64,000 bases of DNA, taken from positions 434,001 to 498,000 of the forward strand of contig CAWKAP010000008.1 in assembly GCA_963847675.1 (NCBI GenBank). The letters are read 5' to 3'. Position numbers and translations under genes: made by a program. Source of the DNA: JADJWR01 sp963847675. GTDB lineage: Bacteria; Pseudomonadota; Gammaproteobacteria; Burkholderiales; Burkholderiaceae_F. This document shows positions 54,501 through 62,510 of the stretch, in pieces. The notes under the pieces are model-generated. The model saw only the letters and a program-made list of their open reading frames with translations. It made no database searches and was not told where the DNA came from. Position 1 is the stretch's first letter, and each line of letters starts with the position of its first letter.

Positions 54501-55161
54501 TCTGCGCCGAGCCGCGCAGCACCGGCGCGTCCGGATTCAAAGCGCGGGCACGGTGCGCCTCGATCAGTTTTTCGTCGACCAGTGCGCGCACGTCCTCGTC
54601 GAACAGCAGGTCGATCTTGTTGACCTCGTGGCTGGTGCGGAAGCCGTCGAAGAAGTGCAGGAACGGCACGCGCGACTTCAGCGTCGACATGAAGGCAAGC
54701 ATCGCCATGTCCTGCGCTTCCTGCACGCTCGCCGACGCCAGCAGGGCGAAACCGGTGGTGCGCGCCGCCATCACGTCGCTGTGATCGCCGAAGATCGACA
54801 GCGCGTGCGTGGCCAGCGTGCGCGCGGCGATGTGGAACACCGCCGGCGTCAGCTCGCCGGCGATCTTGAACATGTTCGGCAGCATCAGCAGCAGCCCCTG
54901 CGACGCCGTGAACGTGCAGGTCAGCGCGCCGGCCTGCAGCGAGCCGTGCACCGCGCCGGCAGCGCCCGCCTCGCTCTGCATCTCGATGACCTGCGGCACC
55001 ATGCCCCAGATGTTCTTCTGGCCCGCCGCCGACCAGGCGTCGGCCAGTTCGCCCATCGTCGAGGACGGCGTGATCGGGTAGATCGCAATCACCTCGCTGG
55101 TGAGATGGGCGATCCGCGCGGCGGCCTCGTTGCCGTCGAGCACGTAAGAGCGTTCAGTCAT
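51517..55161 (-). CDS. nifJ: Pyruvate:ferredoxin (flavodoxin) oxidoreductase, single-chain form
   Basis: A 1214-residue homodimeric-type enzyme that converts pyruvate and CoA to acetyl-CoA, CO2 and reduced ferredoxin. N-terminal TPP-pyrimidine domain: [33 protein letters not shown]. Middle ferredoxin-like domain with two 4Fe-4S motifs [17 protein letters not shown] and [13 protein letters not shown]. C-terminal TPP domain with [18 protein letters not shown] and [21 protein letters not shown]. The start at 55161 fits the family. It is coupled to the DHODH-like gene and follows rubrerythrin, which protects such oxygen-sensitive enzymes. Confidence 0.96.
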   Translation of the reverse strand: [1214 protein letters not shown]

Positions 55162-55169
55162 GGGTTCAG

Positions 55170-55293
55170 GTGAAACGTGAAATATGAAACGTGAAACGAG
55201 CAAGGCAAAAGGCGAAAGGCGAAACGTGCCGCCGTTCTTTCCTCGCCCGGCAGGGGAAGGGGCGGGAAGGGGGCATCACATTTCACGTTTCAC
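55170..55293. repeat. Inverted pair of GTGAAACGTGAAAT-type repeats between nifJ and rubrerythrin
   Basis: GTGAAACGTGAAATATGA (55170-55187) is the reverse complement, with one mismatch, of TCACATTTCACGTTTCAC (55276-55293). The spacer is about 88 bases. The left arm is followed by another GAAACGTGAAAC. The right arm is identical to the copy at 10829-10846. In the transcript the arms could pair into a long stem before the nifJ start. Confidence 0.65.
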
Positions 55294-55304
55294 TGCTCAC
55301 GGGT

Positions 55305-55940
55305 CTAGAGAATCCCCGCCTTCCCCGTCTGCCACCGGCGGTACTCGGTGGTCAGCAGCGCCACGTGTTCGCGCTCCTCGGCCGCGAGTTCCTTGTACAG
55401 GTCCCGCTCGACCGACCCCTCGGGTGCGCGCTCGCCTTCGCGACTGAAGAAATCGACCGCCCGCTGTTCGAAGGCGATCGCGATGCGGAACAGGTTGGCC
55501 GGATCCTCGGGCTTGCGGTCGACGCCGGAAAAGATGGCGGCGCGGTCGAGCTGGAAGTCCGCCGACGGCTTCGGCAGCTCGGCGTGGTAGCGCTTCGACA
55601 GCGTGTCCATGTGCTCCTTTTCCATCTCGGCAAAACGTCCGAAAAGGTCGCGCAGCTCCTCGTCACTCGCCTCCCGCGAGGCGCGCTCGTAGAACGCGTG
55701 GCCGCCGAGTTCGATCTCGAAGGCCTTGCGCACCGCCTCCATCGCCTCGTCGCCCTGGATGGCGCCGCGGTCGAGCAGTTCGAGCTTGCCTTTGCAGTGC
55801 GGGCACATGCCATAGGGAAAGGCGAAGCCTTCGCTGACCTTGTGGCAATCGGCGCAGCGCCAGCGCAGCTCCACTCCGGCGCAGCAGACATAGGGTTCGT
55901 CGTCCTCCAGCGGACGGCGGCAGCGTGGGCAGACGTTCAT
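55305..55940 (-). CDS. Rubrerythrin-like diiron protein with N-terminal zinc-ribbon/rubredoxin-like domain
   Basis: A 211-residue protein. The N-terminal part has paired Cys motifs (CPRCRRPLEDDEPYVCC, CADCHKVSEGFAFPYGMCPHC). The ferritin-like domain carries the diiron ligands in AFEIELGGHAFYERAS, FAEMEKEHMDTL and ELAAEEREHVALL. Rubrerythrins reduce hydrogen peroxide in anaerobic metabolism. The start overlaps the stop of the Nfn-like gene (ATGA) and it precedes nifJ, so it probably protects the iron-sulfur enzymes. The rubredoxin-like domain is at the N rather than the C terminus. Confidence 0.88.
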   Translation of the reverse strand: MNVCPRCRRPLEDDEPYVCCAGVELRWRCADCHKVSEGFAFPYGMCPHCKGKLELLDRGAIQGDEAMEAVRKAFEIELGGHAFYERASREASDEELRDLFGRFAEMEKEHMDTLSKRYHAELPKPSADFQLDRAAIFSGVDRKPEDPANLFRIAIAFEQRAVDFFSREGERAPEGSVERDLYKELAAEEREHVALLTTEYRRWQTGKAGIL

Positions 55941-58315
55941 GATTTCACCTCGCTCGTGACTGCGGTTTCGGTGGCGGCCGGCGTGGGCGTCGCGCCGATC
56001 CGTGTCGGCGGCACGAAGGCTTCGGCGTCGGCCTGGGTGATGGGCCACTTGGTCTTGCTGCTCGCCAGGTAGGCACCGATCGCGCGCGCCGCGCGGCGGC
56101 CCGCGCCCATCGCCAGGATCACGGTGGCGCCGCCGGTGACGATGTCGCCGCCGGCGAACACACCGGGCACGCTGGTCGCCTGCGTGTAGTCGTCGGCGAC
56201 GATATAGCCCCACTTGTTCAGCTGCAGGCCCGGCGTCGACTTGGTGATGATCGGGTTGGCATTCGTGCCCAGCGCATAGATCACCGTGTCGCATTCGAGC
56301 TCGAGGAACTCGTCGAGCGGCATCGGCTTGCGCCGTCCCTTGTCGTCGGGCTCGCCGAGCACCATCTTCTGCACCTTCATGCCGCGCACGTTGCCGTCGG
56401 GATCGACGAGGATCTCCACCGGCCCGTGCAGGAAGAAGAATTCGATGCCTTCCTCCTTGGCGTGGCGCAGTTCCTCGATGCGGGCCGGGGCCTCCGCTTC
56501 CGAGCGGCGGTAAACGCAGCGCACCGTCGGCGCGCCCAGCCGCTTGGCCACCCGCAGGCAGTCCATCGCCGTGTTGCCGGCGCCGATCACCACCACGCTC
56601 TTGCCGATCGTGATCGGCGTGTCCAGGTACGGGAACTTGTCGCCGCCCATCAGGTTGACGCGGGTGAGGAACTCGTTGGCCGAGTAGACCTGGCCGGCGA
56701 ATTCGCCCGGGATGCCGAGGAAGGACGGCGCGCCGGCCCCGGCGCCGACGAACACCGCGTCGAAGCCCCGCTCGCCGAGCAGCTGCGGGATCGAGAACGT
56801 CTTGCCGACCACCTTGTTGGTCTCGAACTTGACCCCCATCGCCCTGAGCGTGTCGACCTCGCGGCTGATGATCTCGCGCGGCAGCCGGAACGACGGAATG
56901 CCGTACTGGAGCACGCCGCCGACGACGTGCAGCGCCTCGTAGACGGTCACGTCGCAGCCGAACTTGACGAGATCCGCAGCCACCGCGAGCCCCGCCGGGC
57001 CGGAGCCGACCACGGCCACCTTGCCCAGCTGACGCTCGAAGCGCGGCGGCTCGATCTTGCCCGGCCGCGCGCTGTCGCCGACGAAGCGCTCGAGCCGTCC
57101 GATCGCCACCGCTTCGAGCTTGCGGCCGACGATGCACTGCGCCTCGCACTGCGACTCCTGCGGACACACGCGGCCGCAGATCGACGGCAGCAGGTTCGTC
57201 TCGTTGATCACCGCCAGCGCGCCGTCGACATCGCGCACCAGCAGGTGCTTGATGAAGCGCGGGATGTCGATCGCGACCGGGCAGCCCTCGATGCACGCCG
57301 GCTTGCTGCACATGATGCAGCGCTCGGCCTCGGCCAGCGCGTCGGCCATCGAGTAGCCGAGGTTGACCTCCTTGAAATTGCGCGAGCGCTCGAGCGGATC
57401 GCGCTCGGGCATCTTGGTGGCGTGCGGGGCGAGGTCCTTGTACTTCTTGTAGTTCTTCTTGTTCTGCTCGAACAGCGTCTTCTCGACCTGGCACACGTGC
57501 GCGTAGTCGGTGTTGGCGGTCGACTCTTCGCCCCTGAAGCGCTTCTGGCGCAGCATCAGTTCCCTGAAGTCGACCTGATGGCCGTCGAAGTCCGGACCGT
57601 CGACGCAGGCGAACTTGACCTCCTTGCCGACCGTGACGCGGCACGAGCCGCACATGCCGGTGCCGTCGACCATGATCGCGTTCAGCGACACCATCGTCTT
57701 GACGCCGAACGGACGCGTGGTCTCGACGCAGGCGTTCATCATCGGCAGCGGGCCGATGGCGATCACCAGGTCCGGCTTGTCCTGCTCGAGGACCTCCTGC
57801 AGCGCCGCGGTGACGAAGCCCGGCTTGCCGTAGCTGCCGTCGTCGGTGCACACGATCAGGTTGTCGCAGTACTTGCCGAACTGTTCCTCCCAGAAGACCA
57901 GGTCCTTGGTGCGGAAGCCGATGATTCCGGTGGTGCGATTGCCGGCTTCCTTGAAGGCGCGCAGCTGCGGATAGACGGGCGCCACGCCGAGGCCGCCGCC
58001 GACCAGCACCACGTGCCCGGCCCGGCCGACGTGCTGCGGCAGGCCGAGCGGGCCGACGAAGTCGGCAAAGCTGTCGCCCGCCTTGTAGTTGTCGCGCATC
58101 TCCAGGGTGGTCTTGCCGAGCGCCTGGATCACCAGCGTGATCGTGCCCCTGTCGCGGTCGTAGTCGGCAACCGTCAGCGGGATGCGCTCGCTGCCCTCGT
58201 GCAGCCGCAGCATCACGAAGTGGCCCGGCTCGGCCACTTTCGCGACATCGGGCGCCATCACCTCCCAGAGGAAAGTGGTGTCCGAGAACGCTTCGCTGCG
58301 GATGATTTCGTACAT
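55937..58315 (-). CDS. Fused NfnA-NfnB-type ferredoxin-dependent NAD(P)H oxidoreductase
   Basis: A 792-residue fusion. Residues 1-280 form a ferredoxin-NADP reductase-like, [2Fe-2S]-containing unit (GLGVAPVYPQLRAF; cluster ligands in GTGMCGSCRVTVG ... KFACVDGPDFDGH). Residues about 330-792 match the small subunit of glutamate synthase/NfnB: RCIMCSKPACIEGCPV, SICGRVCPQESQCE, KVAVVGSGPAGLAVAADLVK and VVVIGAGNTAMDC. In Nfn and sulfide dehydrogenase (SudBA) these are usually two proteins. It would exchange electrons between ferredoxin, NADH and NADPH (inferred). It leads the operon nfn-rubrerythrin-nifJ-DHODH. Confidence 0.9.
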   Translation of the reverse strand: MYEIIRSEAFSDTTFLWEVMAPDVAKVAEPGHFVMLRLHEGSERIPLTVADYDRDRGTITLVIQALGKTTLEMRDNYKAGDSFADFVGPLGLPQHVGRAGHVVLVGGGLGVAPVYPQLRAFKEAGNRTTGIIGFRTKDLVFWEEQFGKYCDNLIVCTDDGSYGKPGFVTAALQEVLEQDKPDLVIAIGPLPMMNACVETTRPFGVKTMVSLNAIMVDGTGMCGSCRVTVGKEVKFACVDGPDFDGHQVDFRELMLRQKRFRGEESTANTDYAHVCQVEKTLFEQNKKNYKKYKDLAPHATKMPERDPLERSRNFKEVNLGYSMADALAEAERCIMCSKPACIEGCPVAIDIPRFIKHLLVRDVDGALAVINETNLLPSICGRVCPQESQCEAQCIVGRKLEAVAIGRLERFVGDSARPGKIEPPRFERQLGKVAVVGSGPAGLAVAADLVKFGCDVTVYEALHVVGGVLQYGIPSFRLPREIISREVDTLRAMGVKFETNKVVGKTFSIPQLLGERGFDAVFVGAGAGAPSFLGIPGEFAGQVYSANEFLTRVNLMGGDKFPYLDTPITIGKSVVVIGAGNTAMDCLRVAKRLGAPTVRCVYRRSEAEAPARIEELRHAKEEGIEFFFLHGPVEILVDPDGNVRGMKVQKMVLGEPDDKGRRKPMPLDEFLELECDTVIYALGTNANPIITKSTPGLQLNKWGYIVADDYTQATSVPGVFAGGDIVTGGATVILAMGAGRRAARAIGAYLASSKTKWPITQADAEAFVPPTRIGATPTPAATETAVTSEVKS

Positions 58316-58500
58316 GGCAAACCTTCCGGTCGTTTGACTGATCGGGGATCGCGGCGCCCAGGTGGGTCGTCCGCGGACGAGACGCTACCGGAATCGCGGC
58401 TCCTGCCAAAGCCCGCAGCGGAAATCCGCGAGGGCCTGCAGTGCCTGAACCTGCCGGCGATTTTCCCGCCCGGATGTTCTTCGACAGCGTCGCCAGCCGT

Positions 58501-58514
58501 TTGCGTCAGATCAA
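58501..58514. promoter_or_regulatory. FNR-like palindrome, distal site upstream of frdC
   Basis: TTGCG-TCAG-ATCAA: the right arm is perfect and the left arm has two mismatches to the FNR consensus. The arms are the same as those of the site before dctP1. Confidence 0.5.
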
Positions 58515-58567
58515 CAACAGCCTCCGCGGCCGACCTGACACCCTGCGCCGCAGCGATGCGGCCGCGG

Positions 58568-58581
58568 TTGATCTAGGTCAT
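58568..58581. promoter_or_regulatory. FNR-like palindrome, proximal site upstream of frdC
   Basis: TTGAT-CTAG-GTCAT: the left arm is perfect; the right arm has two mismatches. It is placed suitably for activation of frdCAB. Confidence 0.5.
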
Positions 58582-58662
58582 GCCCGCAGTACGGACTCGG
58601 CGGAAATTTGCGCCTGTTGTTCGCTGCGCCGCAATGCCCTTGATGCGTGTGGAGGTTTAGTG

Positions 58663-59481
58663 ATGAATACCCGTAGCAATGTCATCGCCGGCATGGATCT
58701 CGGCGACCGGCCGCGCAAGAGCCGCTGGCCGGCGCGGATGGACGTCGCGCAGAGCGTGAGCGGCCTCGTCCTCGCGCTGTTCATGTGGGGCCACATGTTC
58801 TTCGTCTCGTCGATCCTGCTCGGCAAGGACTTCATGTGGACGATCACGAAGATGTTCGAGGGCTACTTCGTCTTCGGCCGGTCCTACCCGGGCATCGTCT
58901 CGGTGATCGTGTTCGTCATCCTGTCGCTGATCGTGCTGCACGCGTTCCTGGCGATGCGCAAGTTTCCGGCCAATTTCCGCCAGTGGCGGACCTTCGCCGG
59001 CCACCGCACGCTCCTCGACCACTCCGACACCACGCTGTGGTGGTGGCAGGTCCTGACCGGATTCGCGCTGTTCTTCCTCGCCTCGGTTCACCTGTACCAG
59101 ATGCTGATGCACCCCGGCATGATCGGCCCGTCCGAATCGGCCGACCGCGTCTGGAGCGGGCGCTGGTGGCCGCTGTACCTGATCATGCTGTTCGCGGTCG
59201 AGATCCACGGCGGCGTGGGCCTGTACCGGGTGGCGGTGAAGTGGGGCTGGTTCGAAGGGACGGACCCGGCCGCCTCGAGGCGCAACCTGCAGCGGCTGAA
59301 GTGGGGCCTGACGGCGTTCTTCCTCATCCTCGGCCTGGCCACGCTGGCCGCCTACATGAAGATCGGCTACGAGCAGCGCTACGTGCCGGGACAGACCTAC
59401 ACGCCGGCCTGGCTCACCAATCCCCCGCAGGCGGCTCCGCCGTCCTGGTGGCCGTCCTGGCTGAAGGAGACGTCCCAATGA
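58663..59481 (+). CDS. frdC: Fumarate reductase cytochrome b subunit (FrdC, diheme type)
   Basis: A 272-residue membrane subunit with five helices, as in Wolinella-type quinol:fumarate reductases that hold two hemes b in one subunit. Candidate heme ligands are the His in LALFMWGHMFFVSS, LIVLHAFLAM, FLASVHLYQMLMH and AVEIHGGVGLYR. It anchors FrdAB and oxidises menaquinol or reduces quinone. The start at 58663 lies in the GGAGGTTTAGTG context. Its stop overlaps the frdA start (ATGA). Confidence 0.92.
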   Translation: MNTRSNVIAGMDLGDRPRKSRWPARMDVAQSVSGLVLALFMWGHMFFVSSILLGKDFMWTITKMFEGYFVFGRSYPGIVSVIVFVILSLIVLHAFLAMRKFPANFRQWRTFAGHRTLLDHSDTTLWWWQVLTGFALFFLASVHLYQMLMHPGMIGPSESADRVWSGRWWPLYLIMLFAVEIHGGVGLYRVAVKWGWFEGTDPAASRRNLQRLKWGLTAFFLILGLATLAAYMKIGYEQRYVPGQTYTPAWLTNPPQAAPPSWWPSWLKETSQ

Positions 59482-61466
59482 AAGTCATCTACACCGATGC
59501 GCTGGTGATCGGCGGCGGGCTGGCGGGACTGCGGCTGGCGATCGCGGCCAAGCGGCGCGGCCACGACGCGATCGTGCTGTCGCTGGTGCCGCCGAAGCGC
59601 TCGCACAGCAAGGCGGCGCAGGGCGGCATGCAGGCTTCGCTGGGCAACGTGATCAAGGGTCAGGGCGACAACGAGGACGTCCACTTCGAGGACACCGTGC
59701 GCGGCTCGGACTGGGGCGCCGACCAGGAAGTGGTGCGCATGTTCGTCAACACCGCGCCGAAGGCGGTGCGCGAACTGGCGGCGTGGGGCGTGCCGTGGAG
59801 CCGGGTGCGCAAGGGCGACCGCACGGTGATCATCAACGGCCAGAAGGTCGTCATCACCGAACGCGACGAGGCGCACGGCCTGGTCGCGCAGCGCGACTTC
59901 GGCGGCACCAAGAAGTGGCGCACCTGCTACGTCTCCGACGGCACCGGCCACGCCATGCTGCAGGCGGTCGGCGACCGCGCCATCGGCGACGGCATCACCG
60001 TGCACGAACGGGTCGAGGCGCTCGCCCTGATCCACGACGGCAAGCGCTGCTACGGCGCGGTGGTGCGCAATCTCGTCACCGGCGAGCTGGCCGCCTACGT
60101 GGCCAAGGCCACCGCCATCGCAACGGGGGGCGCCGGCCGGCTGTATCGCGTCACCACCAACGCGGTGATCTGCGAAGGGATGGGCCACGCGATCGCGCTC
60201 GACACCGGCATCGCCGCGCTCGGCAACATGGAGGCGGTGCAGTTCCATCCGACCGGCATCTTCCCGGCCGGCATCCTCGTCACCGAAGGCTGCCGCGGCG
60301 ACGGCGGGCTGCTCAAGGACGTCGACGGCCACCGCTTCATGCCGGACTACGAGCCGGAGAAGAAGGAACTGGCCAGCCGCGACGTGGTGAGCCGGCGCAT
60401 GGAGGAGCACATCGCCAAGGGCAAGGGCGTGAAGTCGCGCTTCGGCGAACACATCTGGCTCGACATCACGCTGCTCGGCGAGCACCACATCAAGCACAAC
60501 CTGCGCGAGGTCTTCGACATCTGCCATTACTTCCTCGGCGTCGACCCCACGCGGGAAATGGTTCCGGTACGACCGGCGCAGCACTACACGATGGGCGGGG
60601 TACGCACCCTGCCCACCGGCGAGAGCCCGGTGCTGAAGGGGCTGTTCGCCGCCGGCGAGGCCGCCTGCTGGGACATGCACGGCTTCAACCGGCTGGGCGG
60701 CAACTCGGTGGCGGAAACCGTCGTCGCCGGCATGATCGTCGGCGAGTTCCTCGCCGACTTCTGCGACCGCGAGGACCTCGACATCCCGCTCGGAGTCGTC
60801 CGCGAGGCCGTCGAGCGCGAGCAGGGCAAGCTCGATGCGCTGCTGACCGGCAAAGGCAAGGAAAGCGCGCCGGCGCTGAAGGAGCAGATGCAGGCACTGA
60901 TGACCGACAAGGTCGGCATCTTCCGCACCGGCGAGAAGCTGCAGCAGGCGGTCGACACGCTGCAGGAACTGCTCGTGCGCAGCCGCAACATCGTCGTCCC
61001 CTACAAGGCGGTCGGCGCCAATCCGGAGCTGGTCACCGCCTACCGCACGCAGAAGATGATCAAGCTGGCGCTGACCATCGCCTACGGCGCGCTGGTGCGC
61101 ACCGAGAGCCGCGGCGCGCATTTCCGCAACGACTATCCGCGCCGCAACGACGCCGAGTGGCTCAAGCGCACGCTGGCCACCTGGAAGAACGAATCGGACA
61201 CGCTGCCCACGCTCGCCTACGAGCCGCTCGACCCCAGGAAGATGGAACTGCCGCCGGGCTGGCGTGGCTACGGCGCCAAGGATTACGTCGACCACCCGGA
61301 CACCGCGGCGCGGCTGGCCGAGGTCGAAGCGGTGAAGGCCAGGCTGGCAGGCGACCGATTCGCGCTGCAGCAGACGCTGATGCCCTTCGACAACCTGCTG
61401 CCGGCGCGGCTGCGCGGCCGCAACGAGCGCATCGACGAACCGATGGCCGCCAGGGCCGCCGAATGA
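59478..61466 (+). CDS. frdA: Fumarate reductase flavoprotein subunit (FrdA)
   Basis: A 662-residue flavoprotein. FAD-binding GGGLAGLRLAIAAKRRGHD; covalent FAD His43 in KRSHSKAAQGG; active-site blocks FHPTGIFPAGILVTEGCRG and the C-terminal R-containing HYTMGGV plus GFNRLGGNSVAETVV. Longer than succinate dehydrogenase SdhA (about 590) and similar to epsilonproteobacterial FrdA, with which it shares the diheme cytochrome partner. Catalyses interconversion of fumarate and succinate. Confidence 0.95.
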   Translation: MKVIYTDALVIGGGLAGLRLAIAAKRRGHDAIVLSLVPPKRSHSKAAQGGMQASLGNVIKGQGDNEDVHFEDTVRGSDWGADQEVVRMFVNTAPKAVRELAAWGVPWSRVRKGDRTVIINGQKVVITERDEAHGLVAQRDFGGTKKWRTCYVSDGTGHAMLQAVGDRAIGDGITVHERVEALALIHDGKRCYGAVVRNLVTGELAAYVAKATAIATGGAGRLYRVTTNAVICEGMGHAIALDTGIAALGNMEAVQFHPTGIFPAGILVTEGCRGDGGLLKDVDGHRFMPDYEPEKKELASRDVVSRRMEEHIAKGKGVKSRFGEHIWLDITLLGEHHIKHNLREVFDICHYFLGVDPTREMVPVRPAQHYTMGGVRTLPTGESPVLKGLFAAGEAACWDMHGFNRLGGNSVAETVVAGMIVGEFLADFCDREDLDIPLGVVREAVEREQGKLDALLTGKGKESAPALKEQMQALMTDKVGIFRTGEKLQQAVDTLQELLVRSRNIVVPYKAVGANPELVTAYRTQKMIKLALTIAYGALVRTESRGAHFRNDYPRRNDAEWLKRTLATWKNESDTLPTLAYEPLDPRKMELPPGWRGYGAKDYVDHPDTAARLAEVEAVKARLAGDRFALQQTLMPFDNLLPARLRGRNERIDEPMAARAAE

Positions 61467-61475
61467 GGCTTCAAG

Positions 61476-62228
61476 ATGAGCACCGCGACCCCCACCGTGA
61501 AGACCGGCGACAAGATCCGCCTGCACGTGCTGCGCTTCAACCCGACCCAGCCCGGCGACGAGCCGCGCATGCAGACCTACGAGGTCGAGGAAGCCGACGG
61601 CATGACGCTGTTCATCGCGCTGAACGAGATCCGCGACAAGCAGGATCCGTCGCTGTCGTTCGACTTCGTCTGCCGCGCCGGCATCTGCGGCAGCTGCGGG
61701 ATGATGATCAACGGCCGGCCCGGGCTGGCCTGCCGCACGCTGACCCGGAACGTCGGGCCCGACGTCACGCTGGCGCCGCTGCCGGTGTTCGAGCTGATCG
61801 CGGATCTCTCGGTCAACACCGGCAAGTGGATGCGCGCGATGAGCGAGCGGCTGCAGACCTGGGTGCACCTGAAGCAGCAGGAGCTCGACCTCACGCGCAT
61901 CGAGGAGAAGATGGAGCCCGAGCTCGCCGAGAAGATCTACGAGCTCGACCGCTGCATCGAGTGCGGCTGCTGCGTGGCCGGCTGCGGCACCGCGCGCATG
62001 CGCAAGGACTTCGTCGGCGCGGTGGGCCTGAACAAGGTCGCGCGCTTCCGGCTCGACCCGCGCGACGGCCGCACCGACGAGGACTACTACGAACTGGTCG
62101 GCGACGACGACGGCGTGTTCGGCTGCATGTCGCTGCTTGCCTGCCACGACGTCTGTCCGAAGGAACTGCCGCTGCAGACGCAGATCGCCTTCATCCGCAG
62201 GAAGATGGCGGCGCAGGGGTTCAAGTAA
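61476..62228 (+). CDS. frdB: Fumarate reductase iron-sulfur subunit (FrdB)
   Basis: A 250-residue protein carrying three clusters: [2Fe-2S] in CRAGICGSCGMMINGRPGLAC, [4Fe-4S] in CIECGCCVAGCGTARM, and [3Fe-4S] in CMSLLACHDVCPKELPLQ. It relays electrons between FrdC hemes and the FrdA flavin. Nine bases after frdA, last gene of the operon. All Cys ligands are present. Confidence 0.95.
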   Translation: MSTATPTVKTGDKIRLHVLRFNPTQPGDEPRMQTYEVEEADGMTLFIALNEIRDKQDPSLSFDFVCRAGICGSCGMMINGRPGLACRTLTRNVGPDVTLAPLPVFELIADLSVNTGKWMRAMSERLQTWVHLKQQELDLTRIEEKMEPELAEKIYELDRCIECGCCVAGCGTARMRKDFVGAVGLNKVARFRLDPRDGRTDEDYYELVGDDDGVFGCMSLLACHDVCPKELPLQTQIAFIRRKMAAQGFK

Positions 62229-62510
62229 GGCACGCCGCCGACGCAGGACGCGCGCAACGAGTTCCCCTCGCTCGCGAGCCCGCGCTGCGCCAAGTTCGAC
62301 CGGCAGTGCGCCGGGCCGGCTCGATCGATGCCGCGACCCATGCGCGGCACGAAGTCAGCGCGGTGCCGTACGTCACGCCGATCCTCGGCAGAGCACCGCG
62401 CGATGCGCCCTGGCTCGCCACGAGCCGGGCCCGATGGCCGGCGGCAGTGTCTTCCCGGCCGGCCTTCCCATTACGATGGCAGGCGTTGCGCTCATTCGAG
62501 GCTCGGAGCC

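Larger units (their letters stand above)
58316..58662. other. Divergent promoter region between the Nfn-like gene and frdC
   Basis: 347 bases with no recognised gene. Two FNR-like palindromes (58501-58514 and 58568-58581) lie in its right half, 67 bases apart. The second is centred about 88 bases before the frdC start, compatible with activation from about 41 bases upstream of a start site near 58616. Confidence 0.55.

Noticed and set aside
51298..55173. 1291-codon plus-strand frame opposite nifJ
   Set aside because: Antisense shadow of a strongly conserved gene; low-complexity Arg/His/Asp composition and no motif.
55305..58409. Apparent 1034-residue protein joining the rubrerythrin sequence to a long N-terminal part
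   Set aside because: Only the last 211 residues are protein-like; the rest is an out-of-frame reading of the Nfn-like gene. The rubrerythrin starts at 55940.
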